NCBI GenBank assembly: GCA_014529385.2
Contig: CM043964.1
Span: 102,380,087-102,444,086 of the forward strand
Reading direction: 5' to 3'
DNA: 64,000 nt
Origin: Adiantum capillus-veneris
Lineage: Eukaryota > Streptophyta > Polypodiopsida > Polypodiales > Pteridaceae
Positions 1 through 10,725 of this stretch are shown piece after piece. The notes beneath the pieces were generated by a model. The model was not told where the DNA came from and did no database searches. It saw nothing but the letters and a program-made list of their open reading frames with translations. The position numbers and the translations under genes were made by a program. Position 1 is the stretch's first letter; each line of letters opens with the position of its first letter.

Positions 1-971
1 TAGACAAGCATGTAGTGCAAAATAGAGTTGTGTTTATTCATTCATGAAATGAGCTTTAAGTAGCTCTACAGCCTTGCTCCACAATATGTGGGATAAATCC
101 ACTCTCCTCTCCTTGACTCACACTTTAGGACAAAGCTCACACTTTACAGTTACTCAGACTGCCTGCAGGTCGTGAAGTACAAGCTGCAGACTTTTATAGA
201 TCTGTTTTGACATGTAAAAACAACTTATTTCATGTCTGTTCTCGCATCACCCAACTATTTTTGTGTGGTCTACAACTTTGCAGAAGGAAGTTTCTACAAA
301 TTTTGCATGGTTCAGTTCAGACAGCAGGGTGGTCTACCTTTGTCGGTTCTTCTGCGTAAAGTTTTTTGTTGCATACTCTTTCTGCAATCTTTGTCACATA
401 CATATTTGATGTAAGATCTTAAGGGTCTGTTAAATTAAACAAGCCGCCACAACGGTTACAGGAAAGGGTTTCTGTGGTTAATGTAAGATCTTATGCGGTT
501 TATGTATTGTGATGGAAATATGCAAAGCCTATCGTTGAGGGTCGTGGTAAGGTTTTATTGAGCTGGGGGATTCTCAAATGTGATCCTTTTGGTGATGCAG
601 GTTTTGGAGCAAGCCCCCGGCATCCCCATAGTTTTGGCATTGACATAGGATGTATGTTTATGCGGTTAATGCAGTATTGGTGTGCATCTGTTGACCCGCC
701 ATTGTCGGCGTTACTGTCATCTTTATGCGTATGCGTTTGATAGTGTTCAGTTGGTCAGAGACACTCTCCTAGAGTTGGAGACACTGATAGTGACAATTCT
801 TTGAGATTCTATCTTGCCAGTTTAGCCCTTTGATCAACAGTTCAATCATTGTACACATTTGTTTTGGATTCAAAAGTCAGTTTTGCAGGGAAGACTCTGC
901 CAAAATTGTTCAGGTTTTCTATCACTTTGTTTAGTACAACGGATCTATCATTTTTGGTTCCTTGTCAAGTG
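1..971. other. No gene recognised; probable copia leader or flank
   Basis: This stretch precedes the copia gag start at 972. Short open frames at 232-414 and 558-740 resemble nothing I know and are probably chance. I could not find a 5' LTR matching the 3' LTR at 4999-5358, nor a clear tRNA-Met primer-binding site, so the 5' LTR is outside the window, deleted, or too diverged. Phrases such as 'tggtctacaacttt' near 267 and the 'agagacactct' stretch near 757 recur loosely near 43437 and 43680, suggesting a shared repeat family. Confidence 0.35.
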
Positions 972-1700
972 ATGGCTTCATCATCGGAGAACTCTTTGTT
1001 CAACATTGAAAAGTTAGATGGCACTAACTTTTGGAAGGAACAAATTTACAATGTCTTGGTACAGAAGAAGCAGATCCGACTGATAAAGATGAAGGGGATA
1101 AAGCCTGAGGATATTGATGAGTATGATTGGCAGGAGTTGGATGAGCTTGCCAGATCCACCATCATGCTAACTTTGTCAAAGAATGTGTACTTCAATGTGA
1201 ACATGGAAAAGACTAGCTATGAGCTATGGAAGAAGTTATGTGACCTGTATGAGAAGCAAAGTGCAACACCATAGGTTGATTGGCTGAAAAAGTTAATTGA
1301 TTGAAGATGGATGAGGGCACACCCATGTGAAACCATCTCAATGAGTTCAACACCATTTTTAGTTAGCTTTGTGCACAGGGAGTCAATTTTGACAACTCGA
1401 TCAAAGCAATGTTCTTGCTATTGAAAGTTGGGATACTTTTTGCACATCCATAAGTAACTCAGTACCTCCTGATGGTTCTTACTGAAGAAGTTAGCACCAA
1501 GAATCTTGATGCTTCTCGTGGTACTAGAAATGCTCTTGTTGTTTGTGGTTGATCACAGGAAAAGGGCAAGCAGAATCAGAGAGCAAAATCTCGTAGCAAA
1601 TCTCGTGGCCAAAAAGACATTTTGTGCTATTATTGTCACAAAAGGGTCATATGAAGAAAGGCTGTCAAAAGTGGAAACAAGAGAAAGGTAAAGAGAAGAA
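972..1700 (+). pseudogene. gag: Copia gag remnant with frameshifted zinc knuckle
   Basis: The frame begins MASSSENSLFNIEKLDGTNF, the typical copia gag start (KLDGxNFxxW), chosen over the upstream ATG at 849 because the family starts at this motif. About 100 residues are open to a stop at 1272. Downstream at 1615-1670 the Cys and His codons expected for a CCHC nucleic-acid-binding knuckle are still present but split between two frames, so at least one indel lies inside the motif. A Lys/Glu-rich basic stretch follows (1680-1760). Gag would form the virus-like particle in the cytoplasm; this copy cannot. Confidence 0.85.
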
Positions 1701-1874
1701 GCAGGAAGAAGACAAGAGAAAGGTAAAGAAGAAGCAAGAAGAAGGCAAGACTAAGGAAAGCAGTATAAAGATTGAGCAGATCAACAAAATGTTGCTTATT
1801 GAAGATTTCGACGGAGACATTTATCTCACATCTACCATGAATTCAACATTTTTGACGCCATTGATGACTATGCT

Positions 1875-2100
1875 TTACAAGATTGGGTTATGGATTCAAG
1901 TGCATCATTTCATGTGACTCTTCATAGAGAGTGGTTCAATACATATGATGGAGCCTATAAAGGTCATGTTTGTCTTGTCAATGATTTTGCTTGCAACATA
2001 GTTGGTGTCGGCGACGTGCAACTGAAATTTTAGAATGGTTATTCATTCATGCTCAAGAATGTGAGACATGTGCCAAAGCTTACCAAAATCTTGATTAGTA
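1875..2100 (+). pseudogene. Copia aspartic protease remnant
   Basis: The frame from 1875 reads LQDWVMDSSASFHVT, which is the copia protease catalytic segment; the family motif is D-S-G-A-S/T, so here the Gly is Ser (DSSAS). It continues to a TAG at 2031 and then to the conserved VRHVPKLTKILISIGQL block that ends the protease region. The stop, plus the active-site Gly to Ser change, indicate inactivity. It shares its frame with the downstream integrase, as expected for a single polyprotein. Confidence 0.8.
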
Positions 2101-2219
2101 TAGGACAATTGGATGATGCAAGATATTACTACACATTTGGTGATAGTTCATGGAAGATCACCAAAGGTTCTTTAGTGGTAGCACATGGTTCAAAGTCTGG
2201 GGCTTTGTACATGCTACAT

Positions 2220-3090
2220 GTATCCAATGTTAAAAACCATGTAATTTGTGTAACCGAGCAACCAAGTGTTTCTTTGTGGCATCGTTGGTTAGGACATATG
2301 TCTCAAAAGGAAATGAAAATCTTGTCTCGTTTTGGTTATTTTCTTAACTTCAATTTCTCAGACTTTTTAGTTTGTAAGCATTGTCTTTATGGTAAACAAA
2401 CACAGTCACCACACAAAAGGAGAAGCACTCAAAAAAGTGAGCCATTAGAGTTAGTGCATAGTAATTTGTGGGGACCTATGCGTAACATATCCATGGGAGG
2501 TTCATTATACTTTGTTACATTCATAGATGACTTCTCACGGAAAGTGTGGGTATATTCTCTCAGAAAGAAGGATGAAGTCCTTTAAAAAATTCAAAATATT
2601 GTGGCATTAATGGAGAATCAATCTAGCAAGAAAGTCAAGTGCTTAAGGTCAGACAATGGTGGTGAGGATTTCACTAAAGCCTTTCAAAATTTTTGTGATT
2701 CCAAAGGCATCAAAAGAGAGTTGACTGCTCCATATAACCCTCCACAAAATGGTGTTGCTGAGAGGATGAACCGTACCATACAAGAGAAGTTACGTAGCAT
2801 GTTGCTTAATGCAGAGTTTCCTAAAGGATTTTGGGCAAAAGCGTTAGCAACTACTGTCCATCTTATTAATAGATCTCCCAACAATGTTTTAGATGAGAAG
2901 GTACCTGAAGAGCTTTGGTATGGGAAGCCACCTTCTTACAAGCATCTTAGAGTCTTTGGTTGTGAAGCGTATTGCCATGTTCAAAGGAGTTTCAAAGCAA
3001 GTTGGCTCCTAAGTCAAAGAAATGCATGTTTCTTGGCTATGGTAATCTTGGCGAGATGGGATTTTGATTATGGGATCCTGAAGCTAAACA
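2220..3090 (+). pseudogene. Copia integrase remnant with catalytic Asp replaced by Asn
   Basis: The GAG-pre-integrase/zinc segment is visible as SLWHRWLGHMS...CKHCLYGKQ (about 2270-2400). The core begins LELVHSNLWGP; in copia integrases this position is normally H-S/T-D, so the first catalytic Asp is Asn (codon 2463-2465, AAT). The second Asp (LRSDNGGE, about 2647) and the Glu (NGVAERMNRT, about 2748) are intact, followed by the conserved LRVFGCEAYCHV block. A TAA at 2583 interrupts the core. The protein would insert the cDNA into the chromosome. Confidence 0.88.
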
Positions 3091-3329
3091 GATAGGTCGC
3101 AACAATGACGTATACCTCAATGAAGAAAAGATGCATAAGAAGCCTACACATACAGTGGAGGTCAGGAGAGTTATCTTCCAAGAAGATGGAGTTGTCCACA
3201 ATATGAATGAAGTGCCTAATGTCGGACAACAAGGACAAAATCCTCATGTAGTACAAGATGTTGCTGAGGGATAACTGGCTCAAGCAGTTATTAAAAGGTC
3301 TACAAGAGTTTCAAGGCCTCTTGATAGAT

Positions 3330-4905
3330 TTACTCCCTCATTGGACTACATTATGTTGATAGATTGCGGAGAGCCTTCTTGCTATAAGGAAGCTATGTCA
3401 ATGGATGTCAAGGCAAAGTGGGAGAAAGCTATGCAATAAAAAATGGACTCGTTCCATAAGAATCAAACTTGGAAGTTGGTTCGGTTTCCTAAAGGTAAAA
3501 AGGAATTACCATGCAAATGGGTGTATAAGCAAAAAATTACACCTCATGTTAATAAACCCAAGTACAAGGCATGACTTGTTGCTAAAGGATTTAAGCAATA
3601 GCATGGTGAGATCTTTTCTCTGGTTGTCAACATGACTACTCTGCGGTGTGTACTTGCGTTGGTTGCTACAAAAGACATGGAACTTGACCAGTTGGATGTC
3701 AAGACGGCGTTCTTGCATGGTGATCTTCAAGAAGAAGTTTATGTGCAGCAGCCAGAAGGTTTTGTTGAGAAGGGCAATGAAGAATTGGTGTGTCAGTTAG
3801 AAAAGACTCTTTATGGTCTAAAACAGTCATCAGAGGGAGTGGTATCGTAAATTCTACTCGTTCATGCTCTCTCAAGGCTACAAACGTAGCGATATGGACC
3901 ATTGTCTCTACACTAATTGAGCTAAAGATGGTAGTTTTCTGATTTTGGTCCTTATGTGGATGATATGTTAATTACCAAGACATGCAAGGATGAGATTTTA
4001 GCCTTGAAGTACAAGTTACATGCAAACTTTGAAATGAAAGACATGGGTGAAGCAAGCCATATCCATGGCATGCGCATAAGGCAAGACAGATGCAAGAAAT
4101 TGGTCTATCTGTCACATTTTGAGTACATTGCTAAAGTGCTCAAGCGTTTCAATATGGAAAGGGGGAAGGAATTGAGCACTCCATTACCTCCATATGTGAA
4201 ACTTTCTAAAAATGATTTCCCTAAGTCTGAAGAGGAAAAGGTTTAAATGGCACAAGTGCCTTGTTCATCTGCAGTTGGGAGTTTGATATATGATATGATT
4301 GCTACACATCGTGATATTGCTTTTTCAATGGGATTTGTTAGCAGATATATGTCAAATCGAGGCAAGAAACATTGGGAGGTAGTGAAAGGGGTTATACGAT
4401 ATTTGAATGGTACAAAAGACATGTGCATTTGCTTTGGAAGAAAGGAAGCATGTGTAATGGGTTACACAGATGCAAATTATGCAGGAGACTTGGACAAGGG
4501 AAGTCCACTTCAGGCTATGTTTTTGAATTCACTGGAGGTGCAACTTCATGGTGATCTCGTTTGCAAGATTGTGTTACCTTGTCTACTATAGAGGTTGAAT
4601 AGGTTGTAGCTTCAGAAGCTTGCAAGGAAGCTATACAGCTTGTTCAGCTAGTGGGAGACTTAGGAGTTAATGTTGAGATGCATGTGTTACATTGTGATAG
4701 CCAAAGTGTTATACAATTGGCAAAGAATCCACTGTTTCATGCAAAGACAAAGCATGTGTATGTGAAGTATCACTTCATTTGTGAGGTGCTTGAGGAGTAG
4801 CAATTGCAGCTTTCCAAGATTCACACCACTGAGAATCCTGTTGATCTTCTAACAAAGGGCTTACCTTCAAAGCGGTTTGCACATTGTCGGGTACTCATGG
4901 GCATT
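3330..4905 (+). pseudogene. Copia reverse transcriptase and RNase H remnant
   Basis: RT blocks in order: KWEKAMQ near 3418, KWVYKQK near 3518, LDQLDVKTAFLHGDLQEEVY (about 3682-3741, first catalytic Asp) and Y-V-D-D at 3953-3964. RNase H follows with GYTDANYAGDLDK (about 4460-4500), the IEVE segment (about 4588), the Asp of LHCDSQSVIQLAKNP (about 4690) and the conserved tail TKGLPSKRFAHCR ending near 4890. Several stops and frameshifts disrupt it (3437, 3571, 3598, 4244, 4600, 4798). RT and RNase H copy the genomic RNA into cDNA; this copy is dead. Confidence 0.9.
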
Positions 4906-4987
4906 GGGTGGATGATCATGGTCATTGTCTACTTGTATTGTATGTATATATACATTGTCACCCCAACTTAAAGGCACATTGTCCTTT

Positions 4988-4998
4988 AAGTGGGAGGT
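4988..4998 (+). promoter_or_regulatory. Polypurine tract of copia element
   Basis: AAGTGGGAGG directly precedes TGTTGGGGGG. Position and purine composition fit the plus-strand primer site next to a copia 3' LTR. Confidence 0.8.
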
Positions 4999-5175
4999 TG
5001 TTGGGGGGTGGTAAAGCCCAATGTGCCGTGCCTAAGTGTTGGGCGGCCGAAGACTAACTGAGAAATAACAGTGACCATTCATTCTACATAAAACAATAAG
5101 GACTCATAACCCTAACACTATTGTGTTTGGAGTCCACCCAAACTTGTGTCTCCTCTCTTCTTCTCTCTTCTCCAT

Positions 5176-5223
<48 letters not shown>

Positions 5224-5358
5224 GCACGTGCAATTCACATATCTCTCAAGTTCTTTACGGTCTACTATGGAGTATCTTCACCCATACTTATGAATCATGA
5301 TTATATGGGTATCTCTGCCTTCAATGTATGTAAAGACATACAATCATTTGTGCCCTAA
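4999..5358 (+). repeat. Copia 3' LTR with embedded (CA)20
   Basis: It begins TGTTGGGGGG immediately after the polypurine tract and ends near CCCTAACA, giving TG...CA ends. It contains a pyrimidine-rich stretch (5150-5175) followed by an uninterrupted (CA)20 at 5181-5221. The right end is inferred from the terminal CA only, since no second LTR is available for alignment. Confidence 0.65.
5181..5221. repeat. (CA)20 microsatellite inside the copia LTR
   Basis: An uninterrupted CA dinucleotide run within the U3/R part of the LTR. Confidence 0.97.
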
Positions 5359-6083
5359 CAACTCTCCTAAAAGTAAAACTTGTCGCACTTGTAATAAAGC
5401 ATTTTCTCACCAATATTGTACTTGTACATCCCCACATTGGTGTTGTGCACGTTGACTCCTCCGGTTCTATGTCAATTTTGTCTTTTGTGATTGTCATTCC
5501 CCATTTGTCCACAATAAGGGAATTTTGCATAATAAGATACATTATATCCTCATCATCAAAGTATCGATCACCACTATAGTCCACAGGCACTAGGTCCTAG
5601 AACTCACTAGGTCTCTCTTTTAACTTCATGCAATGGCAATCCATACCGTCTTTGTAAATTTTTACACTCTGTTCATTTTCAAATTGGTATTTCAAATGCA
5701 ACAATTTCATCATAGGTGTTGGTTGGGATGGTACCACTCCCATGTTTGTCCCCTCCTTAAAACTCACACTTTTGAATCCCTCAACCATGTAGGGATAGGC
5801 TCTCTTTGAAGATGTGTCAGATAGGCCTCTTCCAAATCCTCAGCTTGAAATCACCTTAAGTTGCAATGCTCTAGCCCGTGCAATCTGTACAACAAACTTT
5901 CCATGGCTATGAAGTTGCAGCCACTTGGTTAGTCAAAAATTCTCGAATTGGCAAAACAATCGTATTTTTGGCACAAAATCTATTTTAGCTTGCAAAACCT
6001 TCAAATGACGTCCAAATTCAATGTTGAAAAGACCACTAGGCTTCTTGTTATGGTAGAAATTTGGTCTCAATTTGTGACAGGGA
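5359..6083. other. No gene recognised; probable internal part of a minus-strand gypsy element
   Basis: Short minus-strand frames at 5321-5590 and 5597-5788 show no known domain. The position, between the copia LTR and the palindrome array that precedes a minus-strand gypsy primer site, suggests degraded retroelement sequence. Nothing more specific is visible. Confidence 0.3.
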
Positions 6084-7100
6084 ACATGGATTGCAATCCA
6101 TACACCTTAGTGGCAGAATGTGATGAAGCTTTACACACAGCTTTCCCTTGGTACCCTAACACTGCTTTTTATGTGATTTGGACGTGATTAGACTAGCTAA
6201 AAGTCAAAACCTAAGTCTGACTTTATGGTTTTCACCTTAAAGTGTTTTTTACCATTTTGATCCACTTTTTGGATTCTTTGTCCAATCTTGCTTTAGGAAG
6301 TATTATTTCTATTGGTCTTTTCTATAGAGTGGAAAGGTCTCTCTACCAAATTTCCAAGATGGGGGACATGGATCATGATCCATGTTCCATCACTTTTGGA
6401 CTTGGGATTTGGTGAGTTGATAGGATATGATATTTGTAGTCTATCCCCAAAATTGTTTTGGATTTGGATCAATTTTGGTCAACCAAAAGTGAAATCTTGA
6501 GGTTGCTTTGGCACTTTTTGGCTATTCTCTAATTTTGTTCTTTTTGGTAACTTTCTTTAACTCTTTATGCAACTGGTGTCTTCGGGAAATGTGTTTCTAT
6601 AGATCTCAACTACTCATGTTCAATTTTCAGCCAAATCTATGATGAGGTACATGGATTGTGATCCATGTTTGACCTCCTTTTGACATGAAACTTGGTCAAT
6701 TAGTAGCCTATGCTATTTGGAAGCTATTTCCCAAATCTTTTTGGATTTGGATCACAAAAAGTTGAATTTTCCCAAATTTTGGTCATTTGGACTAGCTTTT
6801 GGTGATTTCTCACAGATCCCTTGATTTGAGTGTGATTTTGGTTTCAATTTGATCCCAAACTTTGGTTTGAGTTGTTTGAAAGCAATATCAACTATATGGT
6901 CTCAGTTTTGCATCACTTTGTCTCTAGGGACATGGATCGCGATCCATGTTCTACTACATAATCTAATGAAACTTTTCAATTTGCACTTGGTGAGTTTTCT
7001 AGCTAATGACCTTGAGCACCAACTTTTTGAGTTTTGATCAACTTTTACGTCTCTACCATCAAATTTCCAAAATTTCAGAGTTATGGTCTTTTTGCCGAAT
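6084..7100. repeat. Diverged ~282-bp tandem repeat, four units each centred on a palindrome
   Basis: Near-perfect palindromes of the form ACATGGATyryrATCCATGT start at 6084, 6366, 6649 and 6930, so spacings are 282, 283 and 281 bp. The last is a full 20-bp palindrome with a CGCG centre. Between them other blocks recur in order: 'tttggatttggatca' near 6460 and 6735, 'cttggtgagtt' near 6407 and 6985, 'ctctaccaaatttccaa' near 6340 and 7050. The array lies in the presumed leader of a minus-strand gypsy element whose primer-binding site is at 7471-7489. No coding function is apparent. Confidence 0.8.
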
Positions 7101-7470
7101 ATAGTTTTTAGCCCTTTTTGCCTTTGATATTTTCAACCCAATTTGATGGTGATAGTTTCCACTTATCGTACTCCTATGTGCTAGAAAGAAACTAGAAACA
7201 AAAAAGAACAAAACAATGAAAATCAAAGTCGTGATGGAAATCAGAACAGTATTCTCAAAGCATTGAGAAGATTTGAAGAATGAAATGCTTTTGTACAACT
7301 CTCTTTGCCTCTCTAGGATACATCTAGCCGATCCCTCAACTCTAGACTCTATCAAAGCACTAAACCCACGTCTAGCTACTTTACTGCTAAAGTGTAAGCA
7401 AAATGGATGAAACATCCTTGGAAAAGAAGGGTCTAAATACATACCGGATCACTCACCACCTAAGGATGAT

Positions 7471-7489
7471 TCCCTAGCAGTGGCACCAA
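7471..7489 (-). promoter_or_regulatory. Gypsy-type primer-binding site, minus strand
   Basis: On the minus strand the sequence after an LTR end GCTAACA reads TTGGTGCCACTGCTAGGGA. This is a close variant of the TTGGCGCCGTTGCCGGGGA primer-site context of plant Tat/Athila-type Ty3/gypsy elements. A 127-residue minus-strand frame at 7059-7442 lies just downstream of it; its hydrophobic stretch may be coincidental. Confidence 0.6.
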
Positions 7490-8340
7490 TGTTAGCGGGT
7501 AGCCGTGATAGACGTCTATAGAAAAGCTATCTGACACTCAATATTCAGGAAGTGACTTGGTTGGAATATGGAGACTCTTTGAGGTTGTTAGTCCTCAAGA
7601 AGTAAACCTAACAAGCAAAAATATCAACTCCACAAGCTAACCACCACTCTCTGATTGAAAAATCTTCCTATGTTCTATCTCACCACTCTTGGTCATCACA
7701 CCATTTTTATGACTAAACAGACTCGAATCGTCACAAAACTTTAGGCAAAAGCTATATTAGGTTTAAGGAGACAAGTCGGTGGCCATCCAACAAGGTACCA
7801 AAATCACGATCTATCATGTACCAAGTCTCAAAAACTATAAGAGAACAGCATAAACAGATCGCCTTAAGGTCTAATAACACTCTCTTATGGTCAAAATGTC
7901 AAAGAATAGCGAGTTAAGTACTTAAATGTGTAAACAATACTCACAGATGCATCGTTGTGAACCACAATAAAACTTGAAATGCTTATACTTAATTGAAAGA
8001 GAAAGAGATAAGGAAAACAATGCAATTCTCATACTTAAATTTGGATTACCAAATCTAGAGAAAAATGGATTACAAGTTGGAGCAAAGTAGCCGCTTGACA
8101 ATCATACACATAGCTCTTCTATTTCCCAAGATAATGTTCATAATAATTAGTTCAAACTAAGGCTTTTGAGCTTTATACCTAGGGCTTTTCAAAATGGCCA
8201 ATGGTCGGCTACTTGGCTTTGAGTACATGATCAAATAGTACAGCTCAGAGTTTTACATCTTCGGATCAAAATTATATAGGCTCATTTACGAGGTTCCCGG
8301 GAAAATAAGATATATTACATCAAAAAATGTGGTTTGGGCA
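7490..8340 (-). repeat. Gypsy LTR, minus orientation (outer end uncertain)
   Basis: The LTR ends (minus strand) in GCTAACA next to the primer site. A TATA-like GGTATAAAG lies on the minus strand near 8175, fitting an LTR promoter. No open frame longer than chance occurs. The far end was not located because no partner LTR is recognised. Confidence 0.4.
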
Positions 8341-8429
8341 AGGTGTGGGCAACTAGGAGGGTGCCCGTTAGCTTCATCGACCAAACAATTATCTTCTCTA
8401 TGGCAATAGGGTATGCGTTACATATAGTT

Positions 8430-8745
8430 TATATGAAAAGGTTATGTACAAATCTCATGTTTCACCTTATGCGGGACATAGAGGGATTCAATCTACTCAC
8501 AAGGGAGTAGAAATGTACTTTTATTGGCCAACAATGAAGGCAGACATACCAGACTATGTTAGAAAATGCATTGTATGTCAAAAGGCAAAGTATGATAGAG
8601 GGAAGCAGCCTGGCTTGCTTCACAGCCATTGCCTATACCTAATTCCCCATGGAAAAGCATATCCATGGATTTCATCTTTGGATTTCCAAAATTGTCCATA
8701 CTTCTACAAGGATGCAAGATATCTAACTAAAGGATAACGTAAACT
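8430..8745 (+). pseudogene. Ty3/gypsy integrase zinc-binding fragment with internal deletion
   Basis: The frame at 8444-8737 reads SHVSPYAGHRGIQSTHKGV...FYWPTM...CIVCQKAKY, the HHCC zinc-binding domain of gypsy integrases (H2C2: H-x3-H, then C-x2-C). The start of the catalytic core is garbled, then the sequence jumps at about 8690 to 'aaggatgcaagatat', which aligns with the end of the chromodomain region of the related element at 47705-47740. The catalytic core and most of the chromodomain are therefore deleted. It belongs to the same family as 46440-47750. Confidence 0.85.
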
Positions 8746-9050
8746 TTGTAAATACTTACAACAAATCCTACCAAAGATAAGAATCAGGTATGAACAAGTA
8801 TATTTTATAAATAATTTTGTCTTGTTTTGACTAACATTTCTTTTAAAGATTCATAAGTTTTAAGTGTATGTATATTATGAATCAAGCTTGCGGCAGATTA
8901 CTCTCTCTAGCATCTAGTAGACCTTGCCAATCTATGAAAGAAAATTACAATTAAGTAAAGGCATGCTTGCGATAGTTGAGCCTTCTAAGTTAGTCACCAC
9001 TGTGGAAAAATGTCGACGGATAAAAAGGGATCCTCTACCCAAAGCAATAG

Positions 9051-9890
9051 GACTAGCTATGCTCCTACCCCATAGTCAAGGAGGAGGACTACGTTTCAAG
9101 GGAGAAGTACCTTATATTTTTCATCTTAATTTGACCACTTAATTCCAGGAAAAATAAAAAGAGAACGTGAAAAATTGATTAAGTACTGATGGACCAACTC
9201 GATCAAAGCTTGGGACCAAAAGAGGAAAACTCCATAAAAGAGCAAGGGTAATTGCTATCTAATTATCTCCTCGTTATCTCCGTTTTATAGGTACAGGTGT
9301 AAGGAAGGATAAATATATCCCGAGAAGTCTTGACTAGCTATGGCTCCTACCCCATAGTCAAGGAGGACTACAATTTCAAGGGAGAAGTACCTTCTATTTT
9401 TCATCTTAATTTGACCACTTAATTCCAGGAAAAATAAAAAGAGAACGTGCAAAATTGATTAAGTGTTGATGGACCAACTCGATCAAAGCTTGGGACCAAA
9501 AGAGGAAAACTCCATAAAAGAGCAAGGGTAATTGCTATCTAATTATCTCCTCGTTATCTCCGTTATAGGTACAGGGTTAAGGAAGGATAAATATATCCCG
9601 AGCAGTCTTGACTAGCTATGGCTCCTACCCCATAGTCAAGGAGGAGGACTATGATTTCAAGGGAGAAGTACCTTCTATTTTTCATCTTAATTTGACCACT
9701 TAATTCCAGGAAAAATAAAAAGAGAACGTGCAAAATTGATTAAGTGTTGATGGACCAAGTCGATCAAAGCTTGGGACCAAAAGAGGAAAACTCCATAAAA
9801 GAGCAAGGGTAATTGCTATCTAATTATCTCCTCGTTATCTCCGTTATAGGTACAGGGTTAAGGAAGGATAAATATATCCCGAGCAGTCTT
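9051..9890. repeat. Three tandem ~280-bp repeats (gypsy LTR-region array)
   Basis: Units start with GACTAGCTAT at 9051, 9332 and 9610 and end near 9331, 9609 and 9890 (281, 278 and 281 bp). They differ at only a handful of sites; units 2 and 3 share derived changes (the shorter 'cgttataggtaca' and 'gagcagtctt'), so they are the most recent duplicate pair. The repeat start matches sequence 3' of the related gypsy element at 48060-48150 ('ccccatagtcaaggagga'), placing the array at the polypurine tract/LTR of this gypsy family. Confidence 0.93.
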
Positions 9891-10665
9891 GATCAAAGGA
9901 TGACAAAGGAGATGACCGGGAGCAACTATAGGAGTTTAAAAATAGAAAGTAGTTGTGCTAAGTTCAAATCATAAGAATAACTCTTTAGAGTCCAAGTATG
10001 AAGTCTAAGAAGCCTTAGGGTAAAATTCTAACTTGCCACAAATTGTCTAAATTTAGTAGGTTTTGGGAGTAGCTTGGCGGCAACTCCAAAGCGACGTGCT
10101 AAGGTTTTGCACATGAGGTGAAGTTTTAAAGCCCAAGGGTGAGTTTTATTTTTACCAAATTTTATCATAGTTTAGCAAGTTCTAAATTATCAGGTAGGCT
10201 ATAGCCTCAGGTCAGCCTCCAAAGTTTGTGCAAACTTCAAAGGTCTTGCACCCAAGCTAGTTAATAAAAGAGCAAGTTATGGTTTATGAAATGAAAAAGC
10301 TAAAGACTAAGTTTATATCTGCTCTTCCTCATTTAATAAGTTGAAGTTTGGCCAGGCCACATGTTCAAAGTAGCACATACTTGCTATGTATAAACTTAAC
10401 AAGTGTGTGTGAGTGTGTGTGGTGTCTACTCTTGCCAAGAAGAGTCCAAAGAGAAGAAAAGGCAAGTTTTTTCATGGATGGCAAGAGTGGACAAGTGTGT
10501 TATAAGCATGAGTTGCATTATGGAGTGCTCCCACCTCATTGGCCAAGTGTAAGCATTTCAATTGAAGACTAGTTGCACACTTGCATTGGCATAAATGAGA
10601 GGGCTTGTTGAATTTTTGGCTCTTTTGATTCTCTCACACACTCACTCAAGTACCCAAGGTTGCAA

Positions 10666-10725
<60 letters not shown>

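Larger units (their letters stand above)
972..5358 (+). mobile_element. Decayed Ty1/copia LTR retrotransposon lacking a visible 5' LTR
   Basis: The order gag, zinc-knuckle remnant, protease, integrase, reverse transcriptase, RNase H, polypurine tract, 3' LTR is that of Ty1/copia (integrase before RT). Many in-frame stops (for example at 1272, 2031, 2583, 3093, 3437, 3571, 3598 and 4244) and frameshifts mean it cannot encode a polyprotein. The 3' LTR starts TGTTGGGGGG after an AAGTGGGAGG polypurine tract and ends near CCCTAACA. The age cannot be estimated because the partner LTR is not seen. Family assignment is firm; the exact left boundary is unknown. Confidence 0.9.

Noticed and set aside
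9051-9890. CRISPR-like array
   Set aside because: The repeats are ~280-bp tandem units without spacers, in a plant nuclear context.
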